Shown piece after piece: positions 36,525 through 47,527 of a stretch of DNA of 64,000 nucleotides. Under the pieces are notes generated by a model. That model was not told the origin of the DNA. It searched no databases and was given only the letters and a program-made list of their open reading frames with translations. Position 1 is the first letter of the stretch. Every line of letters begins with the position of its first letter. Both the position numbers and the translations under genes were made by a program. The DNA comes from Plantago elongata (lineage: Eukaryota; Streptophyta; Magnoliopsida; Lamiales; Plantaginaceae), in the NCBI GenBank assembly GCA_036897095.1, contig JAYMSP010000084.1:26076-90075 (forward strand). Direction: 5' to 3'.

Positions 36525-36800
36525 GCTCCATGGAGGCGGAATAGCAACTGTTCCGCCATGGAAGTGTAAGCTTCCAGATCTAGAAGCTCACGCTTCCATC
36601 TTCCATGGCGGAAGAGCAGGTGTTCCACCATGGAGGAACGTGAGCTTTCAGATTTGGAAACTCAAGGCTTCCATGGCAGCTGTTCTGCCATGGAAAGGCG
36701 TGAGCATCCAGATTTGGAAGCTCACTAGCTTCCATGGCGGAACAACTATTACGCCATGTTGGAAGCTCACGAGTTTTTGTTCCGCCATGGAAGCTTTTGC
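36525..36800. repeat. Four-unit tandem array of nested palindromes (CCATGG / GGCGGAACA)
   Basis: Units of about 65-75 bp repeat near 36529, 36603, 36670 and 36732. Each has CCATGGCGGAA-like sequence facing TTCCGCCATGG across a short loop, then a second inverted pair around AGCTTCCAGAT and TGGAAGCTCA. The GC content is much higher than the surroundings. The frames on both strands are repeat-derived. Confidence 0.75.
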
Positions 36801-36829
36801 ATAAGCTTCGAGGCGAAACAACTTCCACC

Positions 36830-38180
36830 TTTGATTTTATTAAAAAGAAAAAAAGTTTGTCGAATTTCGATAACTATGGTGGCGCCGGGGGTGGTGTAAT
36901 GGAAGAAGTGGTAGGTAGAGGAGGTGGTGGTAAATTTTGAAGAAGAAGTTATTTTGGGTTTGATACATAAATTGACTATTTAAGAGGATGGATTTTGTAA
37001 ATATATGACATTGTATGATTTTAAATTTTTTAAATCATTTAAATTGTTAATAAATTAATTTTTTATTGTACATTATGTCAATTGTCCAATTTTGAGCTAT
37101 GTACTATTGTTAGTACAGTTCGACATAGTACTAAAATTAGCCAAACTATACTTACTATCTAGCTTATAGTTAGTGATACTAAGTATTTTTACTTTGTCAT
37201 TATCCAGTCCAACAACAAGGTAGCATTGACCTATGAATGAATTTTCGCCTTAATATTGGACCTCTTTCATCCAAGATACCTATATTACGTGTATGGCATG
37301 TATCGTTTAAACAAGATTTATACTTGTTCTGGTAAAATAATCAAATATTAAGCACCACATCATCAAATATGGTATATGCAGTCTAACAATATACGAGCAT
37401 TGCATACATGCACAACTACAATATGACAAATAACGAGTGGCACATATACAAACATTATATATTACATGTATTTAGAATGAAACATAAAAATAAATATGTA
37501 ATAAACTCACATTGTTACGAAATAATATGATAATGAATGTAAATTACCTCCTCCACTATCCCACTACTATCCCTTATTCATTAAGGTTAAAGGCATCAAT
37601 TGCATTCCTTTGTAACTCTTATATGTTTTACATAAGTAGTGGGTCATGTATACACTTGTATTACTTGTTGAGAAGATTAATTAAATGCCCTTCTACTCTC
37701 CATTCTTATTGTTGTTCTTCTTTCTTTCATTCTCCAAATTATCACCAATCAATCAAGCTCCGTATATGTGATTGTAATCAAAAGAGTAGTACACATCACT
37801 GGTAAAAAAAGGATTTTATTTACCAAATTATTTATTAATATTGTATATTGTTACATTGAATACAATTTACCATATTCACTGAAGTAAATATGTAGTACAA
37901 AAAATAAGGCAAATGAATTTTATTTCTTCTTCATCACTGATGAAAGCTTACTATCAAAGATCCCTTGATCTTATATTTAATGGTATAACCACCTTAAGTG
38001 GTACAACAATTGGTGATTGTTAAAATATAAGTCCAAAGACATATAATTGATCATGATATGGATCAAATACACTATATTATACCACAAGTTCAAGACGTTG
38101 TGAGATTATTTTTCATACTAAATCATACCGGGTCATACTCTCTTGGTCACACTATTACGACCTGAAGTTCGTAATATTGA
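36830..38180. other. AT-rich intergenic DNA
   Basis: No gene is supported. The plus frame at 37512-37805 has no family features. Confidence 0.45.
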
Positions 38181-39010
38181 ATTCTCACTCTGGTTATGAT
38201 TTCATAGCATCCCACTGTTTGAACGCCGTGAACGAGTTGTCGTTCTTCAATTCCTCCCTGTACAGTTCTTGGGCAGTATTCCACACATCTTCATCACTGT
38301 AACCACTCCAATTGACAACCATAACAATAACACGCTACATACAAATCATCCAATAATTTATATCATCTCTTAAACGTCCCCATCATTCACGAAGCAAATC
38401 TTGAAACCGAAATTTATCCATCAGGTCACCATTCCTACACTCTTTATATCCTCGTACTTCCTTGCAACAAGAACAAACAATTTATTGTACTTATAATCCG
38501 TTTCAACAATAACATTCCGACTAACCCCAATGTAAACTGAAATAAACATGATGTCCTCACTCTTGTTGTATTATGAATTTTCCCTCTAAATTTTAAATTT
38601 TGAGAGAATAAATTCAAAATACAACAAGATTGAAAATATCGGGTTTATTTCAATCTACATGCAAGTTAGTCAGAATGATATTGTTGAAACAGATCAGAAA
38701 TACGACAAATTATTCTGTCTTTTTGAAAAGTACGAGGATATAAAAAGGGCATAAATGGTGACCTCAATGGATAAATTCAATCTCGCTTCGTGAAAAATGG
38801 GGACGGCTAAGAAATAACATAAATCATTGAATAATTTGTAAAAATCTATTTGTATTGAGCATGATACTGTCATGGTCAAAAATCGAAGTGACTACAATGA
38901 TAAAGATGTCCGAAACACTGTCCAAGAATTGTACTAGGAGAAATTGAAGAACCACAACTCATTCACAACAGGATGTCATGAAACCATAACCAGAGTGAAA
39001 ACTCAAGATA
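38180..39010. repeat. Large inverted duplication (arms of about 410 bp)
   Basis: The left arm (about 38182-38590) is the reverse complement of the right arm (about 38598-39010), with almost no loop; the centre reads CTCTAAATTTTAAATTTTGAGAG. Paired landmarks are CACTCTGGTTATG / CATAACCAGAGTG, GAGTTGT.GTTCTTCAATT, TACGAGGATATA and AATGGTGACCT. By eye identity is roughly 80-85 percent. The minus reading of the left arm and the plus reading of the right arm give the same protein piece (see 38600-39200). Confidence 0.85.
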
Positions 39011-39200
39011 AATTTGGAATAAATCATGAACAAGTGGGTACCAAGGTACCAACATGGGAAGATGAGTTTGAAGATGACAATGTTGTTGTATGTGATCAAC
39101 CGACAGAAATAGCAAGTGGCAATATCGAAAGTAAACAGAATCAGGGTTATAAAAGTGCGGCAAATATCAAATGTCTCATTATTCATTACAAGGTCAAAGA
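38600..39200 (+). pseudogene. Transposon-associated SANT/NAM-like gene fragment (Harbinger-type), broken
   Basis: The frame has NYNDKDVRNTVQELY-like sequence followed by KNHNSFT and then an acidic stretch (PTWEDEFEDDNVVVCDQPTE). The left arm read on the minus strand gives the clearer form GYSDEDVWNTAQELYREELK. This resembles the helical segment after the Myb/SANT-like domain of plant proteins that accompany PIF/Harbinger transposases. Stops (for example a TAG after QELY) break it. The family call is from memory and moderate. Confidence 0.45.
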
Positions 39201-40205
39201 GTAAGCTAAGAATGTTCCATCCGTTAACTCTTCAATGGACGTCTTGGTCAAATGAATAACCAACTTAAACAAGAATTATCAATTGTAGATGAAAAGGCAA
39301 AGTTGGAGTTTACTCACAAAGAGGAGCATAAGGCAAAGGGGTAGATAATGAACACATACTTGGCACTCACATCAAACTACACCAACTTACATCGACAAGA
39401 CCAAGGCACACTTAAAAAAGCACTTGGTAAAAAGCTATTTGGATCAAACTAATGACGAAAGATCGCTCTTGTAGTAAGTCAACTTATGAAAGTGCAGCAA
39501 ATACCAAACATCTCATTATTCATTCCGGTAACTCTTCATTGAATTTGAATTTTAAATTTTGGAAAAAAATGATATGGCATTGAAGACACATCATCATCAT
39601 GTAATCATCATTGAAGATGGTATTATCAATCCAAACCTCAACCCGTTTAATCAAAAGGGTCAATCATAAACATTTCTCGAATTGATACACTTACCCCTCT
39701 GTACCAAGACTAGTACATCCACACATTCCTGAACCTCCACCACGCACAAACCAAGAACTTCTCAATTACCCAGAGCAATCAAGCTTAACATGGGATTCCC
39801 AAAAAGAAAACTACACACTGATATAAGTTGCAATTTCATTAACTTTAAGATCTATAAATCTGACTAAAAATTCTAGAAAGTTACGTTCACCTTCCCCTAT
39901 TAAATTGTAAGACATTCACCCTCTTTCAATTTATATACGAATTACTAAGTCAAAACTAATTATTACTTTTTATGACTTTCGAAGGAAAATACATTTATTG
40001 GTTGAAGCGAAGAAAAATACTTTTTAACAGTATTTGCCACGACCAAATCTAATGCAAATGGCATCTACTTCCATATATATGATCTAATGCAAATGCCATC
40101 TACTCCCACAACGAAATCTAAGTTGTTTGGCCAAACGTCAGGTTTGAACACCGAACATGCACACAATTAAAATCACTCCCCGAAACACAAAATAAGTTGA
40201 AATGT
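39201..40205. other. Decayed transposon flank, no gene
   Basis: Lys-rich coding-like scraps continue from the broken frame before it. I can support nothing intact. Confidence 0.4.
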
Positions 40206-40209
40206 ACGG

Positions 40210-40530
40210 ATTTGTTCGAGGCCGTAGTCGAAACCAATGAGTTCGAAAGGCACGGAGAATCACAGTGATATTGCCAACCTTCAATGCAAGTAATGTGTCA
40301 CCGATGTAAACATCAGACGATCTTGCTCTGCAAATTGGCTTATGTTCTACACAAGAAAATTGAAATAAGGTTGATAAATAAATGTTGCAATTTGTTCGAG
40401 GCCTTATTCAACATTAATTACTTTGATAGGCACGGAGAATTGTCAGACTGTCGCCAACCTTCAATGCAAGTTCACGTCATTGATGATAAATCATCAGACG
40501 GACTTGCTCTGCAAATTGGCTTCACAAAAA
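40210..40530 (+). repeat. Direct duplication of about 135 bp with a period of about 180 bp
   Basis: Copy 1 (about 40212-40345) and copy 2 (about 40391-40525) share TTTGTTCGAGGCC, GGCACGGAGAAT, GCCAACCTTCAATGCAAGT, CATCAGACG and CTTGCTCTGCAAATTGGCTT. The copies differ at scattered positions, so the duplication is not recent. The frame at 40284-40616 spans it and has no known domain. Confidence 0.8.
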
Positions 40531-41809
40531 TCAGTAATCAATCTAATCAAAAGAGTAACAAAAATGGATTGAAGAAATATGATTGGAATATAGCCAAGGG
40601 GTTCAAGACGCACTAAAACTGAAAATTCAGTGAGTCGTTTGATTCGGCCAAAAATTAATCTGCGAAGGTTTAAATTTATGTGTTAGAGAGGTCTCGTCTA
40701 GAGTCTTTCCTCTCCGCTGGGACCTTCGCATTTGGTAAAAACACAAATCCACAATCCATTTTCATAAACTAGATCTAACAATCCATTTGGTAAAGGTACT
40801 AACAATTAGTGTGTAACAAGTGTTGGAAAGTATGGAGAACCTGACCGGAAGAGAGATAACCGGATCGGTGATCAACGTTCGCATAAAATTCAATCTGCGA
40901 AGGCAAACTTGGGCGAATCGGCATTGATTAATAGCCTCACGTCCATAGGTCCTTCGAGATTCACAAACTGGGAGCTAAAAGATAATGAAATAAGCACAAA
41001 CAGAAAATTAAAGTGAGATCGAAGATGTAGCTCAGTGAATACGAACCAAAGTTGAGTTCACTTTGCAGCTCAAAGCAGCAATCGCTATTGATTAAATTCA
41101 TCTTCATAGCTAATCAAGAGTAGTATTCAAAATCGAAATTAGATAAAATCGTCAAGGGAAACGTAGATTAGAGATTAGAACAGGATGAGAAAGAGGCGAG
41201 TAGAGGTGGTGAGCGAAGAGCAGATGTTGATGGTTGAAAAGGGAACCCTAGAGGGCATTTTAAAGACACTGATTCTGATGCTGGATGGGCTCGTATCAAG
41301 CCCAGTTTCGATATCCTATTGGGCTGCATGCTTTGGACCTGGTCACCTGGACATGAAATACCATTCAAACCCAAACTGCCAACATCATTTATAAACTCTT
41401 GTGGTGGATCGTCTATCTTAAATTCAATTTGAGTGATGGTAGGGTTAACGATTTCCTCTTAAAATTCCCACATCAATGCGTCATTGTTGTCACGGAGTAC
41501 CCCCACCTGTAGCACCCATGATCATTTATGTATTGATCATCGTCAAATTACATGTCAGCTCCCAAACCAACTGTCAAATCTTATATGTATATAATACATT
41601 GTTTGAGGTGTCCCTTGAAATATACAAGAGCTTCTAGATTTCTAAAACATCGAAATGATCGACATGAAGATGGTCAGTCATACTGCATAGCCCCTCATTT
41701 GGAAGTAAGAGCACCATGTAAGCTTGTCTTCAACTGCTCATCGCCAATCCTTGAATATAATTTAATCATAGATTCACCACTTAGGTTTCGTTCTCTTAAA
41801 CTAAAAACT

Positions 41810-41935
41810 CATTTAGTCCAGTTCAGTTTCAGCCTTGCTTAGTTATAATTTATATCATATTACACATTTATTCAGTTAAGTTCAATTTTGTTTAGTTCAG
41901 TTCAGTTCAATCCATTAAATTTCAGTTGAAAAAAC
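41810..41935 (+). repeat. CAGTTCAG-rich repeat related to 28370-28575
   Basis: It shares CAGTTCAGTTTCAGC..., TTAGTTATAATTTATA and TTTAGTTCAGTTCAGTTCAAT with the tandem repeat at 28.4 kb. It is one diverged copy. Confidence 0.6.
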
Positions 41936-42100
41936 AGAGTCTTCATATGTGTGTGCATGGTTTTGATGCTGGAATATATACAGTACATTTGAAATTTCAA
42001 TTGGAGACTCATTAATAAGTTTGCTTTGGTATCTCGTACAATAAGTGACTAGCCGTTCTTTCATATGTATATATCGTAGTCAGGCAAATTGTTTTATCAT

Positions 42101-42180
42101 GTGTGAGAGTACACAGCATCCCACACACATTGAATTGTTTCATTTCGTGTGAGAGTCCACCGCGTCCCACACACAGTTCC
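42101..42180 (+). repeat. Tandem pair with palindromic GTGTG..CACAC ends (46 bp period)
   Basis: GTGTGAGAGTACACAGC then ATCCCACACAC at 42101 repeats as GTGTGAGAGTCCACCGC then GTCCCACACAC at 42147. Each copy can fold with GTGTG against CACAC. Confidence 0.75.
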
Positions 42181-43459
42181 ATTCAGTAATGTGTCATGTA
42201 GATATAGGTGTCCCGGGTTACCCTTGTGTCCAATCAAAGATGAATTTCTATATATCTTTGCTCTCTTTGATCGAGAAAGAAAAAAAAGAGTTCCATTGAG
42301 AACACAATAAAGTTGATGATATCAAATATACCATACAACTTGCGTTTTGCTAACTGTAAAAGCTAATAGCACGATAAAAATGCAATCAGCTATAAATACG
42401 GCAAGAGAGACATGACGACACGACATATGTTCCAATTCGTACGAACAATAGATCAACTAGAAACGAAACATACTATGAGCATGGGAATAATTTAAAGGAG
42501 ATGGGAACAAGTTATAGCTCACAAAATAAGATTGGAGTGCTGCCACATGAGTCATTCTACAAGACTAAAGATGAATATGATGATAACATTACTACTTGAG
42601 AGTCATCTACAAGCACTTCAAACTGATTGAGACAAAGATAGAGTGTGCCTGAAAATGGGGAAGAGTCTACTTGGTTAGACAATTTCATGAGAATAATCTT
42701 GATCTTGATTATAAAGAAAAGTGCAAGGTTGCCAGAGATACTTAAATGGTTGTACGAACCTATTTCTTTGACTATGTCATTGACAAAAGAGAGCACAGGG
42801 ATAAGAGATTCAGAAACTAACCCAAAAAGACTGACTGGAGAGCTTAAGGTTGCTGACAACCTAAAGATTTTGAAGATTCTGGATATTTGAAGACTAAGGA
42901 TATAGAATGTCACTTGGAGCTTGGACTATCTTGTTGTTCTATTTTCCTTATGTAATATTTTGTGAATTTTTGCTGATGTATTCTTTTGATATATTCTTGT
43001 AAGTTATCTTATGTTCTGTAATTGTTAATTCTGATGATCATACTCTTAGATACTTTAATAGAAGATAACTTGTCATCAAATATCACTCCTTGTCATTTGG
43101 TTGATGTCTTACTTTATGCACTTATATGAACTTAACTACTATATCACTCTGAAATGATTAAGTGCTGGGAATTTGACTTCTCCAATATGTAATAGGACTT
43201 TAGTGATAATCATTGTTGTCTGATCAAAAAGGAGGACCAAGAAGGAGGCATCCAAGCAAAGGAGAAGACCTTTTGCACAAAGGTACCTTAAGACAAAGGA
43301 GGAAAGTATCCATAGATAGTTGCTTCCAGAAAGCTACGTAAAGACTTGTGTTTTGATCACAAATCAAAGTCACAACTAAGTTTCTGAGACAACAAGTTTA
43401 TGAGAGATGGAACATGTGATGCTTATGGGGAAATTTAGCTTCTTGCTTGTTATTGAAAT

Positions 43460-46400
43460 TAATTTATTTTTTTAAAGAAGACGGTCAGTCCTCATACTAT
43501 ATCAAAATCATAAAAAGGTACAAATGTGTCCAGGGAGTGTTCCAAAAGACGGCCCTGTTCAAATCAAAACAAGCTAATTTAACTAACTTATCCGCAACTA
43601 AATTTGTTGATCTTGGATTCCAGTGCAACCTTGCATCCCAAGGCAGGTGAAGAAGTCTTTTGCAATCTATCAGTAGCTCACATAAGAAAGTATCTGCAGG
43701 TGGTTCATTCTCTTCAAGGACTAGCTTGACCGCATCAAGTGAGTCCATTTCCACCTAGATCTTTTGATATCTTCACTCTCAGGCCTGTTCGAGTCCACTT
43801 TCAGGGCATGGAGCTCAACCATAGTGGCTGAGGCAGCCTGGATGGGTTTTGCAAATCCCCAGCTCCAGAGTCCTTGATCATTCCGCAAAACACCTCCCAC
43901 TCCCGCTTTATTGGTCTTCGTATGTAAGCTCCCATAAATGTTTAATTTAAACCCATCCCGGAGTAGGTTTCGACCATTTAGGTGAAGTTGTCAGCTTCCT
44001 GGATTTGTCACGGAGAATATGTAACATTGTTTCATCCTCTGCTGAACAAGTTGGACATCGGGAAGGGTCTGTCAGCTTACGGGCTTTCCTCAGATGATTC
44101 GCAACCAATCTTTCTTGATAAACAAACAAAATAAAATGCTTCAATTTGTTATTCAAGCCGGAATTCCAGACCCAAGCGAAAGGTGAAGTAGAGAGTTGCT
44201 GCGGAGTTTGTTGATTTTTACGGAAGGCCTTGTACGCAGTTTGGCATGAGAAAATGCCATTATCCGCTTCATCCCAAAGAACCTGATCGTCCATGTCTTC
44301 GTTCAGTTGGACCGACGTTGATAAAACTCTATTTTTAGCATTAGGGGAGAAGGTCGACAGTAAGGAATCAATCCTCCATTCTCCATTTTCCGTAAAAGCT
44401 TCACTCAGTCTCATGTCAGCTTCAAGTGGAGAGATATTTACTCCCAGGCCCCGTAAAGCACCGGTGCCCGGCCAGTTGTCATGCCAAAAGGAGATTGTTA
44501 GCCCATCTCAAATTCTCCAGCGGATAAACGATTTAAGCAGCTCAACTCAACGCATTTCATCACCCCTTCCCAAGTTGCGCTGTCTCCCGGTTTAATGCAG
44601 TAGTCAAGTAAGCTCCGATCTTTGAGGTATTTGACTTGTATCAACGGTTGCCAAACTATATCTTCATGTCGCAGAATCTTCCACGCAATTTTTGCCAGGA
44701 GTGCTTCATTAAAACCTCTTGCTTTTCGAATCCCCAAACCCCCTTCGATTGTGGGAGGGTGACCTTTTGCCAACCGACAAAATGGAGTTTACGCTGATCA
44801 ATGTCATTAGAACATAAGAAGTCTCGGTTTATTTTATCCAAACGCTCACACACATGCTCCGGGAGCCAAGCTGATTGCATCGAGTAGATGAGAATGGCGA
44901 AGGAGACGGATTGAATTAGTGTGGCTCTTCCAGCCAGTGACAACAATTTTGTTTTCCAGCCACCGAGCGTTGTTAATATTCGATCGAAAGTCCCAACAAA
45001 GTTATGTCGACCCATCATTCTGTGGTTTAAATAGATGTCCAAATACTTGCCCAAGTTTACTGTTTGCCCAAAACCAATAATCTGACTAATCTCCTCCTTC
45101 AGATTTGCACCACCAAAGTTAGAGAACCAAAATTTTGACTTTGCATGGCTAAGCTTCAAGCCGGATGCCCCGCAAAAGCATTGCAACACCCGTGTGACAT
45201 ATCTGGTCGTGCGGATATAAGCCTTCCCCATAAGCACTAGATCGTCAGCAAAAAATAGATGGGATAATTTTGACCCTCCACGTCATGGAACCACCGTCTG
45301 CCATTCACGCAAGTCTATTGCCTCATTAATGAGATAAGAGAGGCGTTCGATGCATAAAACAAACAAATACGGAGAAAGCAGGTCTCCTGACGAAAGCCGC
45401 GAGAATGAGAGAAAGGTTCTTGTTGTTCTCCATTCCAAAGTACTTTCGTGGTTGCATTCCGAACACAATACATTATAAGTTCGGTGAGGGGATCGGGTAA
45501 ATAAAATGCCTTTAAAGTATCCTCAAAAAAGTCCCAATTCACCTTATCTTAAGCCTTTTTCAAGTCTAGTTTCAATATCATACATCCTACCTTATTTTTT
45601 TCTCTTCGATCTCAAGGAATGAAGAACTTCTTGCAAGATTAAAATATTGTCTTGAGTGCTCCTTCCTTTGATGAAACTCGATTGAGTATGTGCAATAATA
45701 TGTGGCATGATGTTCCTCAATCTCAGGGTAATGGTCTTGGTAATATACTTGTATAGCACGTTACAAAGAGAAATAGGACGGTATTTTGAGATACGAGACG
45801 GATTTGGGATTTTAGGAATAAGACGCATCAAAGCTCCACATAAATTCGGGTCAAATTCCTTCCGATCGAATACACAACACATAAACTCAAGTAAGGATGA
45901 ATTAACCCAATTCCAGTTCTTCTGATAGAAAATGGATTGTAAACCATTCGGTCCGGGGGCCTTAACAGGGTGTGTACTCCACACTACTTGCTTCAGTTCC
46001 TTGAGATCAATCACTTGGGTCAGTCTACCATAATCTTCCGGAGCTAGGACAGCTTGATAGTTCGAGATGGCAAGGCATTGGAGCTGCTGCTCATTCGAAT
46101 CCGTAGCCGAAATAGACAAGAGGTCTGCAAAGTAGTGTATTGCATGAAGCTTAAGGACTTCGTCTGACTTTACCCATTCATCATCAATCATAAGCATAAG
46201 TATTTTGTTTCTTCGTCGACGAACCACATTCGATTTGTGGAAGAAACTTGCGTTGCGTTCACCATCTACTAGCCACCTCACACGAGACTTTTGGAACCAT
46301 AACAACTCTTCTTGTTGCAAAATCTCATTATACTCATCATCAATTGGATTTCCAAATTATGGAGGTAGGAGCAGTACCTATTTGACATAGATTTTTGTGT

Positions 46401-46480
46401 ACTAGCAAGATGTGCCCGCACCTGCTTCTTGCGCCGAAAAAGGTTTCCGAAAACCTTAGCATTCCAAGGCAACATCGTAT
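43460..46480 (-). mobile_element. LINE (L1-type non-LTR retrotransposon), 5'-truncated
   Basis: Minus-strand ORF2 runs from the region before the reverse transcriptase to RNase H. The upstream endonuclease is missing, so the 5' end is truncated near 46480, only about 120 bp from tRNA-Cys. A short A-rich tail on the minus strand lies near 43458-43470. This is the usual shape of an aborted LINE insertion. Confidence 0.8.
43497..46475 (-). pseudogene. LINE ORF2 pseudogene (RT, zf-RVT, RNase H)
   Basis: In order on the minus strand: a helical lead-in with VRWLVDGERNASFFH; reverse transcriptase blocks PVKAPGPNGL, YRPISLCNVLYKYITK and QSSFIKGRSTQDNILILQE; the catalytic block LFFADDLVL (near 45235-45255); a zf-RVT-like region (FILFVYQERLVANHLRKA, CPTCSAEDETMLHIL); and an RNase H end with GVGGVLRND and a WNPRSTNLVADKLVKLA tail. 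The frame breaks several times, for example just before FADD and again near 44660 and 43950. The active site survives but no full protein can be read. The element is degenerate but young enough to read throughout. Confidence 0.85.
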
Positions 46481-46600
46481 CCGATTTAAAATTTGAGATT
46501 TTGTTTATTTTCTAAATGGGCCGCACCATTTTTAACATTAAAGTTATGTTGAAGCAATTGGGAAAATGAAAAATTAAAAAAAAAAAAAGATTTATGGAAA

Positions 46601-46672
46601 AGGGCCCAACCGGGTTCGAACCGGTGACCTATTGATCTGCAGTCAATTGCTCTACCACTGAGCTATAGACCC
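46601..46672 (-). tRNA. tRNA-Cys (GCA)
   Basis: A full cloverleaf forms on the minus strand. GGGTCTA pairs with TGGGCCC (with G-U pairs), and discriminator U is the rule for tRNA-Cys. The D arm carries AGCTCAGTGGTAGAGC (A box), anticodon GCA sits in loop CTGCAGA, and the T arm has GGTTCGAACC (B box). There is no intron. T-rich sequence follows on the minus strand for pol III to stop. Confidence 0.95.
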
Positions 46673-47527
46673 TTGACATTTGAATTTTTCTTCATCATCA
46701 CTCTTATTGATGCTATCTCTCTCTTTGTTATTGCATTTACTTCCTCCAAACCGGTCAAAACTTATCATCTTGCCATTATAGTCGTCCCATACAAAACTCC
46801 ATTTTTTTATTTTTAATAATTAAACAATGCCCTCACAATACACTTTTATTAAATTTTTACCTATAGACTGTTTTATTTTTATTCATTAGATTATACTCAA
46901 ATTTTCACCTTATCAACTCATTTCATTTTCCAATCATGATTTATTAATTTTTTATTCAAATAAAATTCAATACTCTCCATTTATTTATTTGGTCGACAAA
47001 TTAACCAACTGGACATATGTTTCCGAGATAGTGTAATCAAATGTCAATTTGATTAAAACAAGGCCTAGCAAAACCAAATCAAACAAAAAAAAGAAAAATA
47101 CCAACTTCAATGAGAAATAAATATTATTATATTTATTATGTGAAAATAATCATTTTACAACCACTCCGATACAACAGATTGAATTATTACTCACACCCTA
47201 AAAATCCCTCTCACGGGCCATTCTTCATATTAGCGAGACTACACCACCAGCCCAGTATAATCCTCCGTTTACACAGGGTCCAATAACGATTTATTACAAT
47301 TTACTACATGATGGACGTAACTATTTGCTGCAAATTCCAGGTTTTTTGACAGGTAAGAAAACCTGCTTATTTTCTCTTTCTTTCCTCTTTGAGTATCAGA
47401 TCTACCATAATACCACCAATTCCACCAAAAACCCATCTCTAAGCTCAAATTCTATTCATCACCTTCAAATTTATCCCCAATTCGATTTTGCCTGAGTGTC
47501 CAGATTTGGCGCGCAAACCCTGTTAAA
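46673..47527. other. Intergenic and golgin 5' region
   Basis: AT-rich DNA with the golgin promoter and leader in the last ~300 bp. A TATAATCC string near 47255 is a possible TATA box. A GACAG/GTAAG at about 47349-47358 could be a leader-intron donor, but I see no required acceptor, so I leave the leader open. Confidence 0.4.

Larger units (their letters stand above)
40531..43450. other. Intergenic with scattered repeat pieces
   Basis: No gene is supported. The pieces seen are a CAGTTCAG-rich stretch (41810-41935) related to 28370-28575, and a short tandem of palindromes at 42101-42180. A TGATCAAAAAGGAGG string at about 43219 resembles the polypurine tract of SIRE-type copia elements. Frames at 41185-41394, 41552-41842 and 42645-42890 are not recognised. 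Confidence 0.45.

Noticed and set aside
41552-41842. Frame with a C-x2-C...H-x4-H pattern like a zinc finger
   Set aside because: There is a single chance match without the hydrophobic core positions of a C2H2 finger, and the frame runs into a known repeat.
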